Shown: positions 11,979 through 22,904 of the stretch, piece by piece
Position numbering within the stretch: position 1 is the first letter of the stretch
Layout: the number at the start of each line of letters is the position of its first letter
Assembly (NCBI GenBank): GCA_963682025.1
Contig: OY821518.1
Location: 35,221,059 to 35,285,058 of the forward strand
Direction of reading: 5' to 3'
Length of the DNA stretch: 64,000 nucleotides
Source: Cordilura impudica
Lineage: Eukaryota > Arthropoda > Insecta > Diptera > Scathophagidae
Notes under the pieces: model-generated
Databases searched by the model: none
Told to the model about the DNA's origin: nothing
Seen by the model: only the letters and a program-made list of their open reading frames with translations
Position numbers and translations under genes: made by a program

Positions 11979-14038
11979 ATTTTTTGGATTTTTACTCAAA
12001 TAGCATAGATTTTCGGTAGTGTTTTGCTTCAAGTCTTAGCTTATTATTCTGGAGGGTATAAAAGTCTTTGACCACCAAGTTTCAAAGATATTTATAATAG
12101 GCTTGAAAACCCCATTAAAAAGACATTAACAAAATTGGCGGGTAATACTATGCGCTGCTAGTATGGTATAGTTTACCAAATTACCCCAGCATGTTATCTT
12201 AATTTATAAATTAATTGTTTATATCGGAAAACTCAAATTTTATTTCAATTTTAAAAACCAAAACAAAAAAAAAAAAAAAATACATACGTGAAAAAAACAT
12301 AAATAACAAGTAAAGGAAAATTGCTCTACGATTTTCATGAACATAAACTAGCTCGTAATGTAGGCAGGGAACCTATGCCATTACAACGGAATCTAATTGA
12401 TATGCTTTATCACAATAGTAACATGTTGTTTATTTTGTCGGTTGAAGATCATTTATTTCTTCATCATAGTTCGTGTCATTTAAATTAACGCTTTCGTCGC
12501 TATCACTTGAATGAAAGACAACATCCGAATTGGTTGGAGTCCTCTTTTTGAAAGTTTTTGTTTTTGGTTACAAACATAGGAATTTTGCGTTTTATGTTAA
12601 TATTATCCATCCTCTCCGGCAAATTATTTTCGTACGCTGAAGATGTTTTAACAGTGGCCTTCGTTTTTCTGTTTCTCTAAAGCCACTTATGGGTATTTAT
12701 CCAGTTTGAACATTCAAGTAGGTAAATACGCCGGAAATATTACAATGCGATACTTTCCTGCTTGGTTCTCGAAAAAAACCTCCTTATTTCGTAGTTGTAG
12801 TCGGTTTTAAAATGGTCCCATAAAGGTTTGAGATATGTAATATTTGTGCTAATGCTGAAAAATCATCGCATGTTACATTTGCTTTAAGAAAATGTGATTC
12901 TCCTCCTATTTTTCTAAATGGTGAAGCAATTTCCAATTCGGAATGTATATGGATAGAAGGTTCACGTGGAGAAAACATATAGAAGCCAAAAAGACCAGTT
13001 AAATATTTAAACTAAAGATTGTACTGGCTACTAGGTCAAAAATAAATATTAAGTTTCGAAAATTTATTTTCAAAAGAAGCTCCATTTTTTTTTTATTCAG
13101 AATACCCCAACCAATTAACATTATTTTTATTAATTTTCTATAAAAAAATAAATAGCAAATTTTAGTACCTAAAGAAAAATAATAAATTTTCAATGACTGC
13201 AACAAATATTTTAAATTTTTTATTACACACAATGACTGCTAGGATAACAAATAATACAATAATGTAAAACGAAACTTGAGCAAAACTGTTGTATCTCGTG
13301 CTGTAAAATTATCAACAACAATGACAACATTACTTTAGAAAAAAAAACAAGCTAACAAACAAGTGTACCACAATATACACCATTTTTTGATTTCCCAATG
13401 GAAATCATTTGATCAGACATATATATCAGAAAATTTTTCTATAATATACGACAACATCGTACTACCACATATTGTCGATATGTATGTGTAATACAGATAT
13501 ACACACTCAACACGTTGTTTCCATTGAACATGTACCTCCTTATTCTGCCATTTATTATTGTGTTGTTGTTGCCCGTTTCCACAGTAAACACCCATTGTAC
13601 GCATTCTTTATAAACTTAATTTTCATTGCTTCGGATTTTTATTTATTTTCAATAGATGTTGGTTTTTTTTTTGCCATTGGCTGTTGGCAGAGCCTTAAAA
13701 AATTTAATCCTTATTCGAAGAATTAACAATTTCGAAATATTCTGCACACAAAAGTAGCTGACCTAGAAAGTGGTATAAGACCATTTATGTAAAGAATGTA
13801 TACCAATAAACCACTATAACTGATATATTGGCAACCGGTGCCGAATTTAATTATCTTATTAATAAACAAGAAATTCTAAAGCTTCTGGTAGAGATGGATT
13901 AAACCAGTAGTTTTAAAATGGATGTCAAATGTATTTTTAAATTTTGTTACAAAATGTTTAATTGATGCTTAAGAAAGTTTTATTTCCCGAAACAATTTAA
14001 GATAGCTAAAATAAAACAAATATTATAATAAAAAAAAA
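11979..14038. other. Region between two facing repeats, with an unrecognised coding scrap
   Basis: On the minus strand between about 12978 and 12440 there are coding-like pieces in more than one frame. These are a 64-residue frame beginning MFSPREPSIHIHSELEIA and, further on, TPTNSDVVFHSSDSDES with an acidic end. They suggest an old, frameshifted gene (perhaps another transposase), but I do not recognise the family. The rest of the stretch shows nothing. Confidence 0.35.
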
Positions 14039-14193
14039 TCGTGAGAGTCCGATCACAAGGGAGATGTGTAAACATCTAGTAATTAAAGATTTTTATATGG
14101 CACTTCTTTAAAATCAAACAGAAAGCCTCATTTATGTATCACTTAAAGCAATCAACTGCAGGGAGTCTGATAATATAAAAATATTTTTTATTA

Positions 14194-14559
14194 CTAGCAG
14201 ATTCCAGCGCTCGAAATTCAAGTGCAATTTCTAGGCAACTTTATTTTTCAACTTAGCCAATTCACAAACCAACACTAGTTTGGTTTATTATTACTGTGAA
14301 TTAAGAAAACAAACTCATTAACAAACACATTAACAAATTTAATAAGCACACACATAGCATATGTATAATTTTATGTATGTGTTGCTAGCAAATTTAAAAG
14401 CAAATTTACCCAAAATAAGGGAAAAAATTTAAAAATCTGTAACTCTGGTGAACAGCTAAAAATAAATACCTTTCAAATAATATACGTCTGGTCAAAATCG
14501 AGATAAAACGGTAGAACAAAATATCGGTAATAAGAAATCGCCTAGCCTACTAATATAGA
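14194..14559 (-). mobile_element. Short non-autonomous Helitron, 366 bp
   Basis: On the minus strand the 5' end is TCTATATTAGTAGGCTAGG at 14559. The 3' end is a TTGAATTTCGAGCG near-hairpin followed by TGGAATCTG and CTAG at 14197-14194. The flanking bases are A before the 5' end and T after CTAG, as expected for Helitrons. The right-hand inverted copy (about 24610-24650) lacks it and serves as an empty site. Sister copies are at 31027-35473 and 61737-62099. Confidence 0.85.
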
Positions 14560-14579
14560 TTTATTATTTCAACTGGTTA

Positions 14580-15440
14580 ATTTTTAATATTTCGTTTTTC
14601 ATTTTTTATTTTTAATTTTTCGTTTTTAATTTTTAATTTTTTATATTTAGTTTTTTTCGTTTTTCGTTTTTAACGTTTTTGTTTTTTTTTTTTTTATTTT
14701 TCATTTTTTATTTTTATTTTTTATTTTTCGTTTTTCATTTTTCATTTTTATTTCCTATTTACTATTTTGAATTTTTATTTTTCATTTTTTATTTCTTATG
14801 TTTAATTTTTCTTTTTTCATTTTTCATTTTCTATTTTTCATTTTTCAATTTTCAATTTTTATTTTTATTTTTCGTTTTTATACCCTATACCACTATGTGG
14901 TTTGGGTATAATGACTTTGTGCTGCTTTTTGTAACAACCAAAAATATTTGACCCAGACCCATCTTTCATTATACCGATCGAATCAGAATCACTTTTTGAG
15001 TTGACCGACTATAATTTTCTTACTTGTTTATTTAAAATTTTTTTTTTTTGAAATTTTATTTTTCATATTTCATTATTCATTTTTTATTTTCAAATTTTAA
15101 TGTTTTATTTTTTTCACTTTTTAATTTTTATTTTTAATTTTATATTTTTCATTTATCGTTTTTTAATTTTTTATTTTTCTTTTTTAATTTTTCGTTTTTC
15201 ATTTTTCATTTTCTACTTTCTATTGTTAATTTTTTAATTTTTATTTTTCTTTTTTAATTTTTTATTTTTCATTTTTAATGTTTCATTTTTCTTTTTCTAT
15301 TTTTCATTTTTTAATTTTAATTTCTTATTTTTCGTTTTTTATTTTTACTTTTTAATTTTTTTTTTCAATTTTTATTTTTATTTTTTTATTTTTCTTTTTT
15401 CATTTTTTATTTTTAATTTTTAATTTTTTATTTTTCATTT
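14580..15440 (+). repeat. T-rich array (TTTTTATTTTTCATTTTT-like)
   Basis: About 860 bp of TTTTTATTTTTCATTTTTCG-type low-complexity sequence, interrupted at 14879-15029 by a short mini-me core (TATACCCTATACCACTATG to ACTATAATTTTCTTACTTGT). The mirror array (A-rich) is at 21205-21529. The 90-residue Phe-rich frame within it is not a gene. Confidence 0.8.
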
Positions 15441-15580
15441 TCAAACAAGTTATTACATATCATAATTTTTTCACCAATACAATCATAAGTCACACTGATT
15501 TTGTCTTACGTCTCACACGTTACGCTGTTTTTGTGATTGTATTGTGTAATAGAAATTTACCGCCCTGCGCATATAGATGT

Positions 15581-15723
15581 CGTCTTTTATGGAGCAATTT
15601 TTGCTTCTTCGAATTATTTTACCTGTCATAAATCTTTGAAATCTAAGGCAGATTAAACGGCATACATACTTACTCACTCACTTTGCCTTACGTGTAATCT
15701 GATTACTGTTTTCTTAAATACAT
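15581..15723. other. Short unassigned spacer left of the hAT element
   Basis: No gene or repeat is recognised. It ends with the copy of GTACATAC used as the hAT target. Confidence 0.4.
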
Positions 15724-15744
15724 GTACATACCAGAGCCTACGGT

Positions 15745-17340
15745 CAAGCTCGAGTACTCGAGCTACTCGAGCTACTCGAAGCTCGAGCTACTCGAGTAGT
15801 TAATGAGCTACTCGAGCTCAACGAGTAGCTCGAGTAGTAAAAATTAGCATTTTTCATGTTTGAAAGCATATCAAAAGTTAAATATTGGTATTTAGTATAA
15901 CAAATGTATACTTTTTAGAATCGTACAGATACCAAGAATATCACTATTAAATTTCACTTGAATCGGAGTGTCCCACTTGCGTGGGCAAACTACTACTCGA
16001 AAAAGCTCGACGACTTTCCATACAAATGTATGAAAATATTAACTTCATAGATGTTTGACTTCATTTAAGAAAAAATTTTCCCAAAATACATGGCATGATT
16101 TTATATATTTTGAAGTCAGTTACACTGATAGATTACCCTCCTGAAATATTAAAACATTCTGATAAAAACTATGGAGTGGGCTAACTACTACTCGAAAAAG
16201 ATCATCCACTTTATACTCAAATGTATGAAAATATGATCTTCGTATATGTTTGATGCCTATTTACAAAAAATTTTAAAGAACACTTGGAAAAACCTCTTAG
16301 TATTTTAATTTGAATATATGTAGAGGATACGTTTTCACAATTTCAAAGTATTTGGACAAAAATATTGGCGTGTGGGAACAACTACTCGAAAAAGATCGGA
16401 AATTTTGCAAAAAATTTAAAAAAATAAAAAAAAAAATTTTTATATTTTTTCACTGCCTGTAATTGACTATATTCAGAGATTACTCGTAAAAAATTTTAAG
16501 CCTTTCCGACCAAAATTGTGGCGTCGGTATAGCACTACTCGACTGATATTGACCACTTTCTATACAAATGTGTGAAAATATGTTCTTATTTGAAGTTTGA
16601 TGATATTTTCCAGAAAATTTTCCACAATGACGTAATAAAAAATTACATTCGTTAGCGCTGTATATACAAAGAGAACACTTTCTTCAAGTTTCAAAGCATT
16701 CCGCCAAAAATTGAAGTTTGGAGGAACTACTACTCGACGAAAAACAAAAAAAAAAAAAAAAAATTCAAAAAAAAAAAAATGTTTTTTCTTTCTTTTTACT
16801 GCCCGTAATTGACCTTATTCACAGATGACTCATTTCAAAAATTAAGCCATTCCGATGAAAATTGAGCTCTGGGCGAACAACTACTCGAAAAAGATCAGCC
16901 ACTTTCTATACAAATGTGTGCAAATTTGCTCTTATTTCAAGTTTGATGTAACTTTAAAAAAAATTTTCCATCACGACTTCTTAAAATTTTTTACTGCTTG
17001 TAGTTGCAAATATATCAAGATAATCTTCTTAAAATTTCAAAGTATTGCGACAATAATTGTGCTGTTGGCGAACTACTACTCGAAAAAGCTCGACCACTTT
17101 CCATACAAATATATGAAAAAATACACTTCATGCAAGTTTGACATCGATTCACACAAAATACTTAAGGCACACATGGTACAAATTTATGCTTTTTAAAGTT
17201 GGAAATAGGATTACATTTCGTACACGAAATTCCAAAGTACTCTGACCAAAATTGTGGCTCGGACGAACTACTACTCGAAAAAATTCAGCTACTTACATAC
17301 AGTGTGCGCAGATTTACTCTTCTTTCAAGTTTGATGTAAG
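15745..17340 (+). repeat. Left foldback arm: CTCGAG array then eight ~150-200-bp units
   Basis: 15745-15835 is an array of GAGCTACTCGAG-type palindromes. After it, eight units each contain a CTACTACTCGAAAAAG-like motif, near 15990, 16182, 16380, 16532, 16728, 16879, 17072 and 17267. Most also have ACTTTCCATACAAATGTATG downstream. Frames such as 16855-17196 arise from these units and are mirrored in the other arm, so they are not genes. Confidence 0.85.
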
Positions 17341-17459
17341 TTATTACATTTATTTTAGTGAATATATATATATATATATCATTTTATTTAAGTACATAAA
17401 ATCTTATAATTTTTTTAACAATGAATGTTGAAAAATTATGGTTTCAGCGAACTTCTTTT

Positions 17460-18398
17460 AGCAGTGACGACATCACCAGCTGTATAAAAGCACCGCTCTG
17501 ATTATGCTGAAGTTGCAGGGATACAAAGGAATCTCTTGGCCATTCGTGATATGTTCGGGTACTTTTCTTCACGATCCTGCCACCATTTTAGTGGACAGTC
17601 TTTCCACTCGATTTGTTTTTCACGTTGATATCTCGACCACTCGATGTCAAGGTTATCATTTGTGCTCTGCGTTCGCTTTAAAAGTTTGTCGATAGCGCAT
17701 ATTTTAGAATGCTGAAATGTTGTATATTCTGTTGGTAATTCTTTTTCTTTACACAAAAGCCCCTTCAATTCCTTTTTTGATTTGGGATTGATTCAAAAGA
17801 GTTTCATGCTCCATATCTTTATAACGAGGATCGAAAAAAGATGCCAACATTCTTGTTGCTACATCTGGTGAGATCTTCAAATTAAAGCGACTTTCCATTC
17901 TGCCTTGACGTTGGTTTTAAAAGAAATTGTCCAATCATCGTCGGTTATATCATCAATTAAGTACTCTTCAATCCAGTGGTTTAGTATTGGGCGAACCATC
18001 GAAATCGAAGATCTGTTAGAGCACAAAATATCGGTAAGAAGGTATGGTGGTTCCGGAACGCTTTTTATTTGTTCAATTATGCTCCACTCAGCTTCAGATA
18101 ATTCAAAATCCACCGCAACTCGCTGACTCGTCACATTTCTGTCCGCCAACAAGTTTATTAAAGATGTACGATTTTGGATGACACAAACGAACGTGTTACA
18201 CATCGAGTTCCTTCTCGTCTTATAGCACTGCAAGAATTTTAGTTCCGGAATACCTAATTGTGCTTGTTTTTCCTTTAGCGCTTTTGTGCACGTGTTGTAC
18301 ATGGCAAAAAACGGTAATAATAAAAATAATAATCGCTTTACTGACCTCTTAACCGCAATAAAAACGTACTTCTTAATTTTGAAAATATTAAACACCAA
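17460..18398 (-). pseudogene. hAT-family transposase, C-terminal half, broken
   Basis: On the minus strand, pieces in order include LQCYKTRRNSMCNTF (the hAT position usually read TRWNST), FELSEAEWSIIEQIKSV and SISMVRPILNHW. After a frameshift come ATRMLASFFDPRYKD (the LDPR-F motif), then CPLKWWQDREEKYPNISRMA and RFLCIPATSA, then SERCFYTAGDVVTAKRSSL. This is the RNase-H end and the dimerisation (hATC) domain of hAT transposases, which cut and paste at 8-bp targets. The N-terminal zinc finger and first catalytic Asp region are missing. There are at least two frameshifts and stops (one between IPATSA and SERC). It lies between the two arms, so it is the decayed engine of this element, or of the element from which it derives. 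Confidence 0.88.
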
Positions 18399-18477
18399 AA
18401 CACCATAAAAATTTAAAATTTTTTTTGTCCTCTTATATTAATATTAATTTTTACCATATACTTTTAAAAATTTTTTT

Positions 18478-20430
18478 GTAAATCGATGTCAAACTTCCAT
18501 GAAGGGAATGTTTTCATACATTTGTATGGAAAGTGGTCGAGCTTTTCCGAGTAGTAGTTTGTCCACCCCACCATTATTGTCGGAAACGTTTGAAATTTAA
18601 AAGAATTACTCTCCTTACATTTCTAAATCTAAAAAATATAACTTTCGGCTATGTCATTATAAAAAATTTTCTGTAAAATTATCTCAAACATGAAATAAGA
18701 GCAAATTTTCACACTTTTGTATTGGAAGAGTCTGATCTTTTTCGAGTAGTAGTTCGTCCGAGCCACAATTTTGGTCAGATTACTTTGGAATTTCGTGTAC
18801 AAAATGTAATCATATTTCCAACTTTAAAAAGTATAAATTTGTACCATGTGTGCCTTAAATATTTTGTGTGAATCGATGTCAAACTTGCATGAAGTGTATT
18901 TTTTCATATATTTGTATGGAAAGTGGTCGAGCTTTTTCGAGTAGTAGTTCGCCAACAGCACAGTTATTGTCGCAATACTTTGAAATTTTATGAAGATTAT
19001 CTTGATATATTTGCAACTACAAGCAGTAAAAAATTTTAAGAAGTCGTGATGGAAAATTTTTTTTAAAGTTACATCAAACTTGAAATAAGAGCAAATTTGC
19101 ACACATTTGTATAGAAAGTGGCTGATCTTTTTCCAGTAGTTGTTCGCCTAGAGCTCAATTTTCATCGGAATGGCTTAATTTTTGAAATGAGTCATCTGTG
19201 AATAAGGTCAATTACGGGAAGTAAAAAGAAAGAAAAAAACATTTTTTTATTTTGAAATTTTTTTTTTTTTTGAAATTTTTTTTTTTTTTTTTTTTTCGTC
19301 GAGTTGTAGTTCCTCCAAGCTTCAATTTTTGGCGGAATGCTTTGAAACTTGAAGGAAGTGTTCTCTTTATATATACAGCTCTAACGAATATAATTTTTTA
19401 TTACGTCATTGTGGAAAATTTTCTGAAAAATATCATCAAACTTCAAATAAGAGCATATTTTCACACATTTGTATAGAAAGTGGTCAATATCAGTCGAGTA
19501 GTGCTATACCGACGCCACAATTTTGGTCGGAATGGCTTAAAATTTTTTACGAGTAATCTCTGAATATAGTTAATTACAGACAGTGAAAAAGTATAAAATT
19601 TTTTTTTTTTTTTTTTACACTTTTTGCAAAATTTCCGATCTTTTTCGAGTAGTTGTTCCCACACGCCAACATTTTCGTCCAAATGCTTTGAAATTTTGAA
19701 AACATATCCTCTACATATATTCAAGTTAAAATACTAAGACCCAGATTTTGAGATATCAGTTAAACCTAGTTTTGTTAAACCCAGAATTTATTCATCAATT
19801 CCTTTATGAATTTGGACATGTCTGAAAAAAATAATTCTCGGTTTAACTAAACTAGGTTTAACTGACATCTCAAAAACTAGGCCTAAGAGGTTTTTCCAAG
19901 TGTTCTTAAAAATTTTTTTGTAAATAGGCATCAAACATATACAAAGATCATATTTTCATACATTTGAGTGGAAAGTGGATGATCTTTTTCGAGTAGTAGT
20001 TAGCCCACTCCATAGTTTTTATCAGAAAGTTTTAATATTTCAGGATGGTAATCTATCAGTGTAACTGACTTCAAAATATATAAAATCATACCATGTATTT
20101 TGGGAAAATTTTTTCTTAAATGAAGTCAAACATCTATGAAGTTAATATTTTCATACATTTGTATGGAAAGTCGTCGAGCTTTTTCGAGTAGTAGTTTGCC
20201 CACGCAAGTGGGACACTCCTATTCAAGTGAAATTTAATAGTGATATTCTTGGTATCTGTACGATTCTAAAAAGTATACATTTGTTATACCAAATACCAAT
20301 ATTTAACTTTTTATATGCTTTCAAACATGAAAAATGCTAATTTTTACTACTCGAGCTACTCGTTGAGCTCGAGTAGCTCATCAACTACTCGAGCAGCTCG
20401 AGCAGCTCGAGTAGCTCGAAGCTCGAGTAA
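18478..20430 (-). repeat. Right foldback arm
   Basis: Inverted copy of the left arm with the same order of units and a matching CTCGAG array at 20340-20430. It has one unit more at its inner end (18478-18680) and a 145-bp MITE at 19739-19883. The 18824-19102 frame mirrors 16855-17196. Confidence 0.85.
19735..19887. mobile_element. 145-bp MITE inside the right hAT arm
   Basis: 19739-19883 interrupts the right arm; the left arm shows the empty site (CTAAGAGG in the same orientation). Its ends are inverted: TTTTGAGATATCAGTTAAAC on the left and TTTTGAGATGTCAGTTAAAC read inward from the right. TAAG flanks both sides, suggesting a 4-bp (or CTAAG 5-bp on part) duplication. There is no coding capacity. 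Family not known to me. Confidence 0.7.
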
Positions 20431-20450
20431 TGGGCAGCCCTGGTACATAC

Positions 20451-20778
20451 ACTACCATCAAAAAATATTTTTAAAATTCCAATGTCCATATCTCCTTTAT
20501 TTTCGAATGAAAACTCTTCAAATTTGAAATATATATTCTTTATTATTTACGATTTTTGAATTTTGGATTAGTCCATGCCATTTCATATAATTACACGACA
20601 TAGTCTTGACATTCTTTGAATTAATTTTTTCAAAGACTCTGGACCGCTTGATTGCTTTTCCCAGTTTTGTCTAGAGAAATAATATGTACGAAAATGATAT
20701 GAGTTACAATAGAAATCTCCACAGTTTTTGCCATAATTTCTTTTAGTTCAATCAAGTATTTAAAATATTCGCTTTCCC
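20451..20778. other. Short unassigned spacer right of the hAT element
   Basis: No gene or repeat is recognised between the hAT target duplication and the right inverted repeat copy. Confidence 0.4.
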
Positions 20779-21204
20779 GTGCAGGGGGTAAAAATCTATT
20801 TCACAATACAATCACAAAAACAGCGTAAGATGTAAGATGTAAGACGTAAGACTATATCGGTGTCACTTAAGATTGCATTGGTGAAAATATTATGACATGT
20901 AATAACTTTTTGTCTCTGTTTTCTGCAGTATATTTTTTTCACTTTTTATAAACATTTATAATTAATTTCCTCAATCATTTTGAAGTATTCTTAACGTTTT
21001 AATTTATTCCATATAAATAACACAATTATCACTGCATTTAATATTAATGCTAATCAAACATAAATAAGAATAAACGAATTAGAGTAAAAAGGAGATAAAA
21101 AGGAGGGACAATTCATTGGAAAGTGTTTGGAGAAAAAATGAAGGCACGATTTCATTAGGAAGTGTTTGGAGATAAAATGAGGGAGCGAATAGCGTTATAA
21201 AAAC

Positions 21205-21529
21205 ATTTTGAAATATGAAAAATTAAAAATAAAAAATTTTAAATGAGAAATAAAAAATGAAAAATGAAAAATTAAAAATTAAAAATTTTGAAAAATGGAA
21301 AATGAAAAATGAAAAATAAAAAATGAAAATGAAAATGAGAAATGAAAATGAAAATTGAAAAATAAAAAATGAAAAATAAAAAATGAAAAATAAAAATGAA
21401 AAATAAAAAAAGAAAAATAAAAAATGGAAAATTATATATAAAAAATGAAAAACGAAAATGAAAATTGAAAAATAAAAAAATGAAAAACAAAAAATTAAAA
21501 ATAAAAAAAGAAAAATAAAAAATGGAAAA
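21205..21529 (+). repeat. A-rich array (GAAAAATAAAAAATGAAAAA-like)
   Basis: Low-complexity mirror of the T-rich array at 14580-15440. It is cut at 21529 by a Helitron insertion and continues at 24562-24600. The Phe-rich minus-strand frames here are not genes. Confidence 0.8.
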
Positions 21530-21540
21530 TCTATATATAT

Positions 21541-22900
21541 AAAATTCATTTTCTGTTTGTTTGTTTGTTTGTTTGTTTGTTTGTTTGACCGCTATACAAA
21601 TTTTTATTTTTCTACGGATTTTTCTGAAATTTTGTACACACGGTCTCTATATCCCAGGAAAGGTCGCCATATACTTTTTACCGGCCACGACTACTTTTAC
21701 GCCCACTTTTTATGTAAAATTCATTTTCTGTTCATTCATATTTGTTCACTATACAAATTTTTATTTGTTAACAGATTTCTCTGAAATTCGGTACACACGA
21801 TCCCTGTACTCCAGCTAAGGTCGCCATATACTTTTTATCGACCACGCCTACTTTTACGCCCACTTTTTATATACAATTCATTTTCTGCTTTTTGATATAT
21901 TTGTTCAGTATACAAATTTTTATTTTTCAACGCATTTCTCTGAAATTTGGTACACACGATCTTTGTACCTCAGGCCAGGTCACCGGGTGATTCTTGCGGC
22001 CACCCCTACTTTTACGCCCACTTTTTGTATACAATTCGTTTTCTGTTTTTTGGTATATTTTTTTGCTATACAAATTTTTGTTTTTCAACGGAATTCTTTG
22101 AAATTTGGTACACACGAACTCTGTACTCCACCTAAGGTCGCCATATGCTTCGTACCGGCCACGCCTACTTTAACGCCCACTTTTTGTATACAATTCATTT
22201 TGTTTTTTGGTATATTTGTTCACTATAAAAATTTTTATTTTTCAACCGATTTCTATGAAATTTGGTACACAAGATCTCTCTCCTCCAGGGAAAGTCGACA
22301 TATTCTTCGTACCGGTCACGCCTACTATTACGCCCACTTTTTGTATACAATTCATATTCTGTTTTTTGGTACATTTGTTCGCTACACAATTTTTTTTTAC
22401 GGATTTCTCTGAAATTTGCTACACACGATCTCTGTACTCCAGAGAGGTAGCCGTATGATTCTTGCCGGTCACGCCTACTTCTACGCCCGCTTTTTATACA
22501 AAATTAATTTTCTGTTTGTTGTATATTTGTTCACTATAGAAATTTTTATTTTTCAAGGGATGTCTAAAATTTAGTCACACGATCTCTATACTACAGGGAA
22601 GGTCACCATATGCTTCTTACAGGCCACGCCTACTTTGCGCCAACTTCTATGTATATAAAACTTATTTTTTCCTTTTATTTGTTTCTTTATTTGATTGCTA
22701 TAAAAACTTTTATTTTTCAATGGCTTACTTCGAAATTTAGTACATATTCCAGGGAAGGTCGCTATATGATTTTTACCGACCGCGCCTATTTTTACGCCCA
22801 ATTTTCTTATAAAATTCATATTTTGTTGTGTGATATATTTCTTCCCTATACAAATTTGTACTTTTCAATGGATTTCTCTGAAATTTGGGTTACACGGAAA
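21541..22900 (+). repeat. Nine ~155-bp tandem units at the Helitron 5' side
   Basis: The landmark AATTCATTTTCTG recurs near 21545, 21718, 21876, 22035, 22193, 22350, 22503, 22667 and 22815. Each unit also has TCTGAAATTTGGTACACACG, a CTCTGTACTCCAGGGAAGG-like block and CCACGCCTACTTTTACGCCC. Later units are more diverged. The overlapping small frames here are by-products. Confidence 0.85.
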
Positions 22901-22904
22901 TAAC

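Larger units (their letters stand above)
14039..15580 (+). repeat. DINE/Helentron-like repeat, left copy of an inverted pair
   Basis: It starts after an A-run with TCGTGAGAGTCCGATCACAA and GATGTGTAAACATC and runs to ATATAGATGT at 15571-15580, where its 3' end is cut. It shares long blocks, inverted, with 20779-24759: TGATTTTAAA near the 5' end, TTATTTCAACTGGTTAATTT, the T-rich array, and the AATACAATCA/AACAGCG block near its 3' end. A short Helitron (14194-14559) and a mini-me core (14879-15029) are inserted. Confidence 0.65.
15724..20450 (-). mobile_element. hAT foldback transposon, 4.7 kb, perfect 8-bp TSD
   Basis: The element spans 15732-20442 and is flanked by GTACATAC at 15724-15731 and 20443-20450, the 8-bp duplication typical of hAT elements. 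The right end read inward is CAGGGCTGCCCATTACTCGA; the left end CAGAGCCTACGGTCAAGCTC is a mutated version. Inside the ends are long inverted arms (15732-17340 and 18478-20442) built from tandem units. The unique centre carries a broken hAT transposase on the minus strand. Long arms made of tandem repeats are the structure of FB/Galileo-type foldback elements; here the core is a hAT. Confidence 0.9.

Noticed and set aside
14679..14951. Phe-rich membrane protein
   Set aside because: It is a translation of a TTTTTATTTTTCATTTTT low-complexity array; the mirror frames at 21223-21549 have the same cause.
16855..17196. 113-residue protein with a mirrored relative at 18824-19102
   Set aside because: Both frames come from the tandem units of the two hAT arms, which are inverted copies of each other; conservation reflects arm duplication, not coding.
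21557..22458. Overlapping small Cys/Phe-rich proteins
   Set aside because: All fall in the 155-bp tandem array of a Helitron and repeat with its period.
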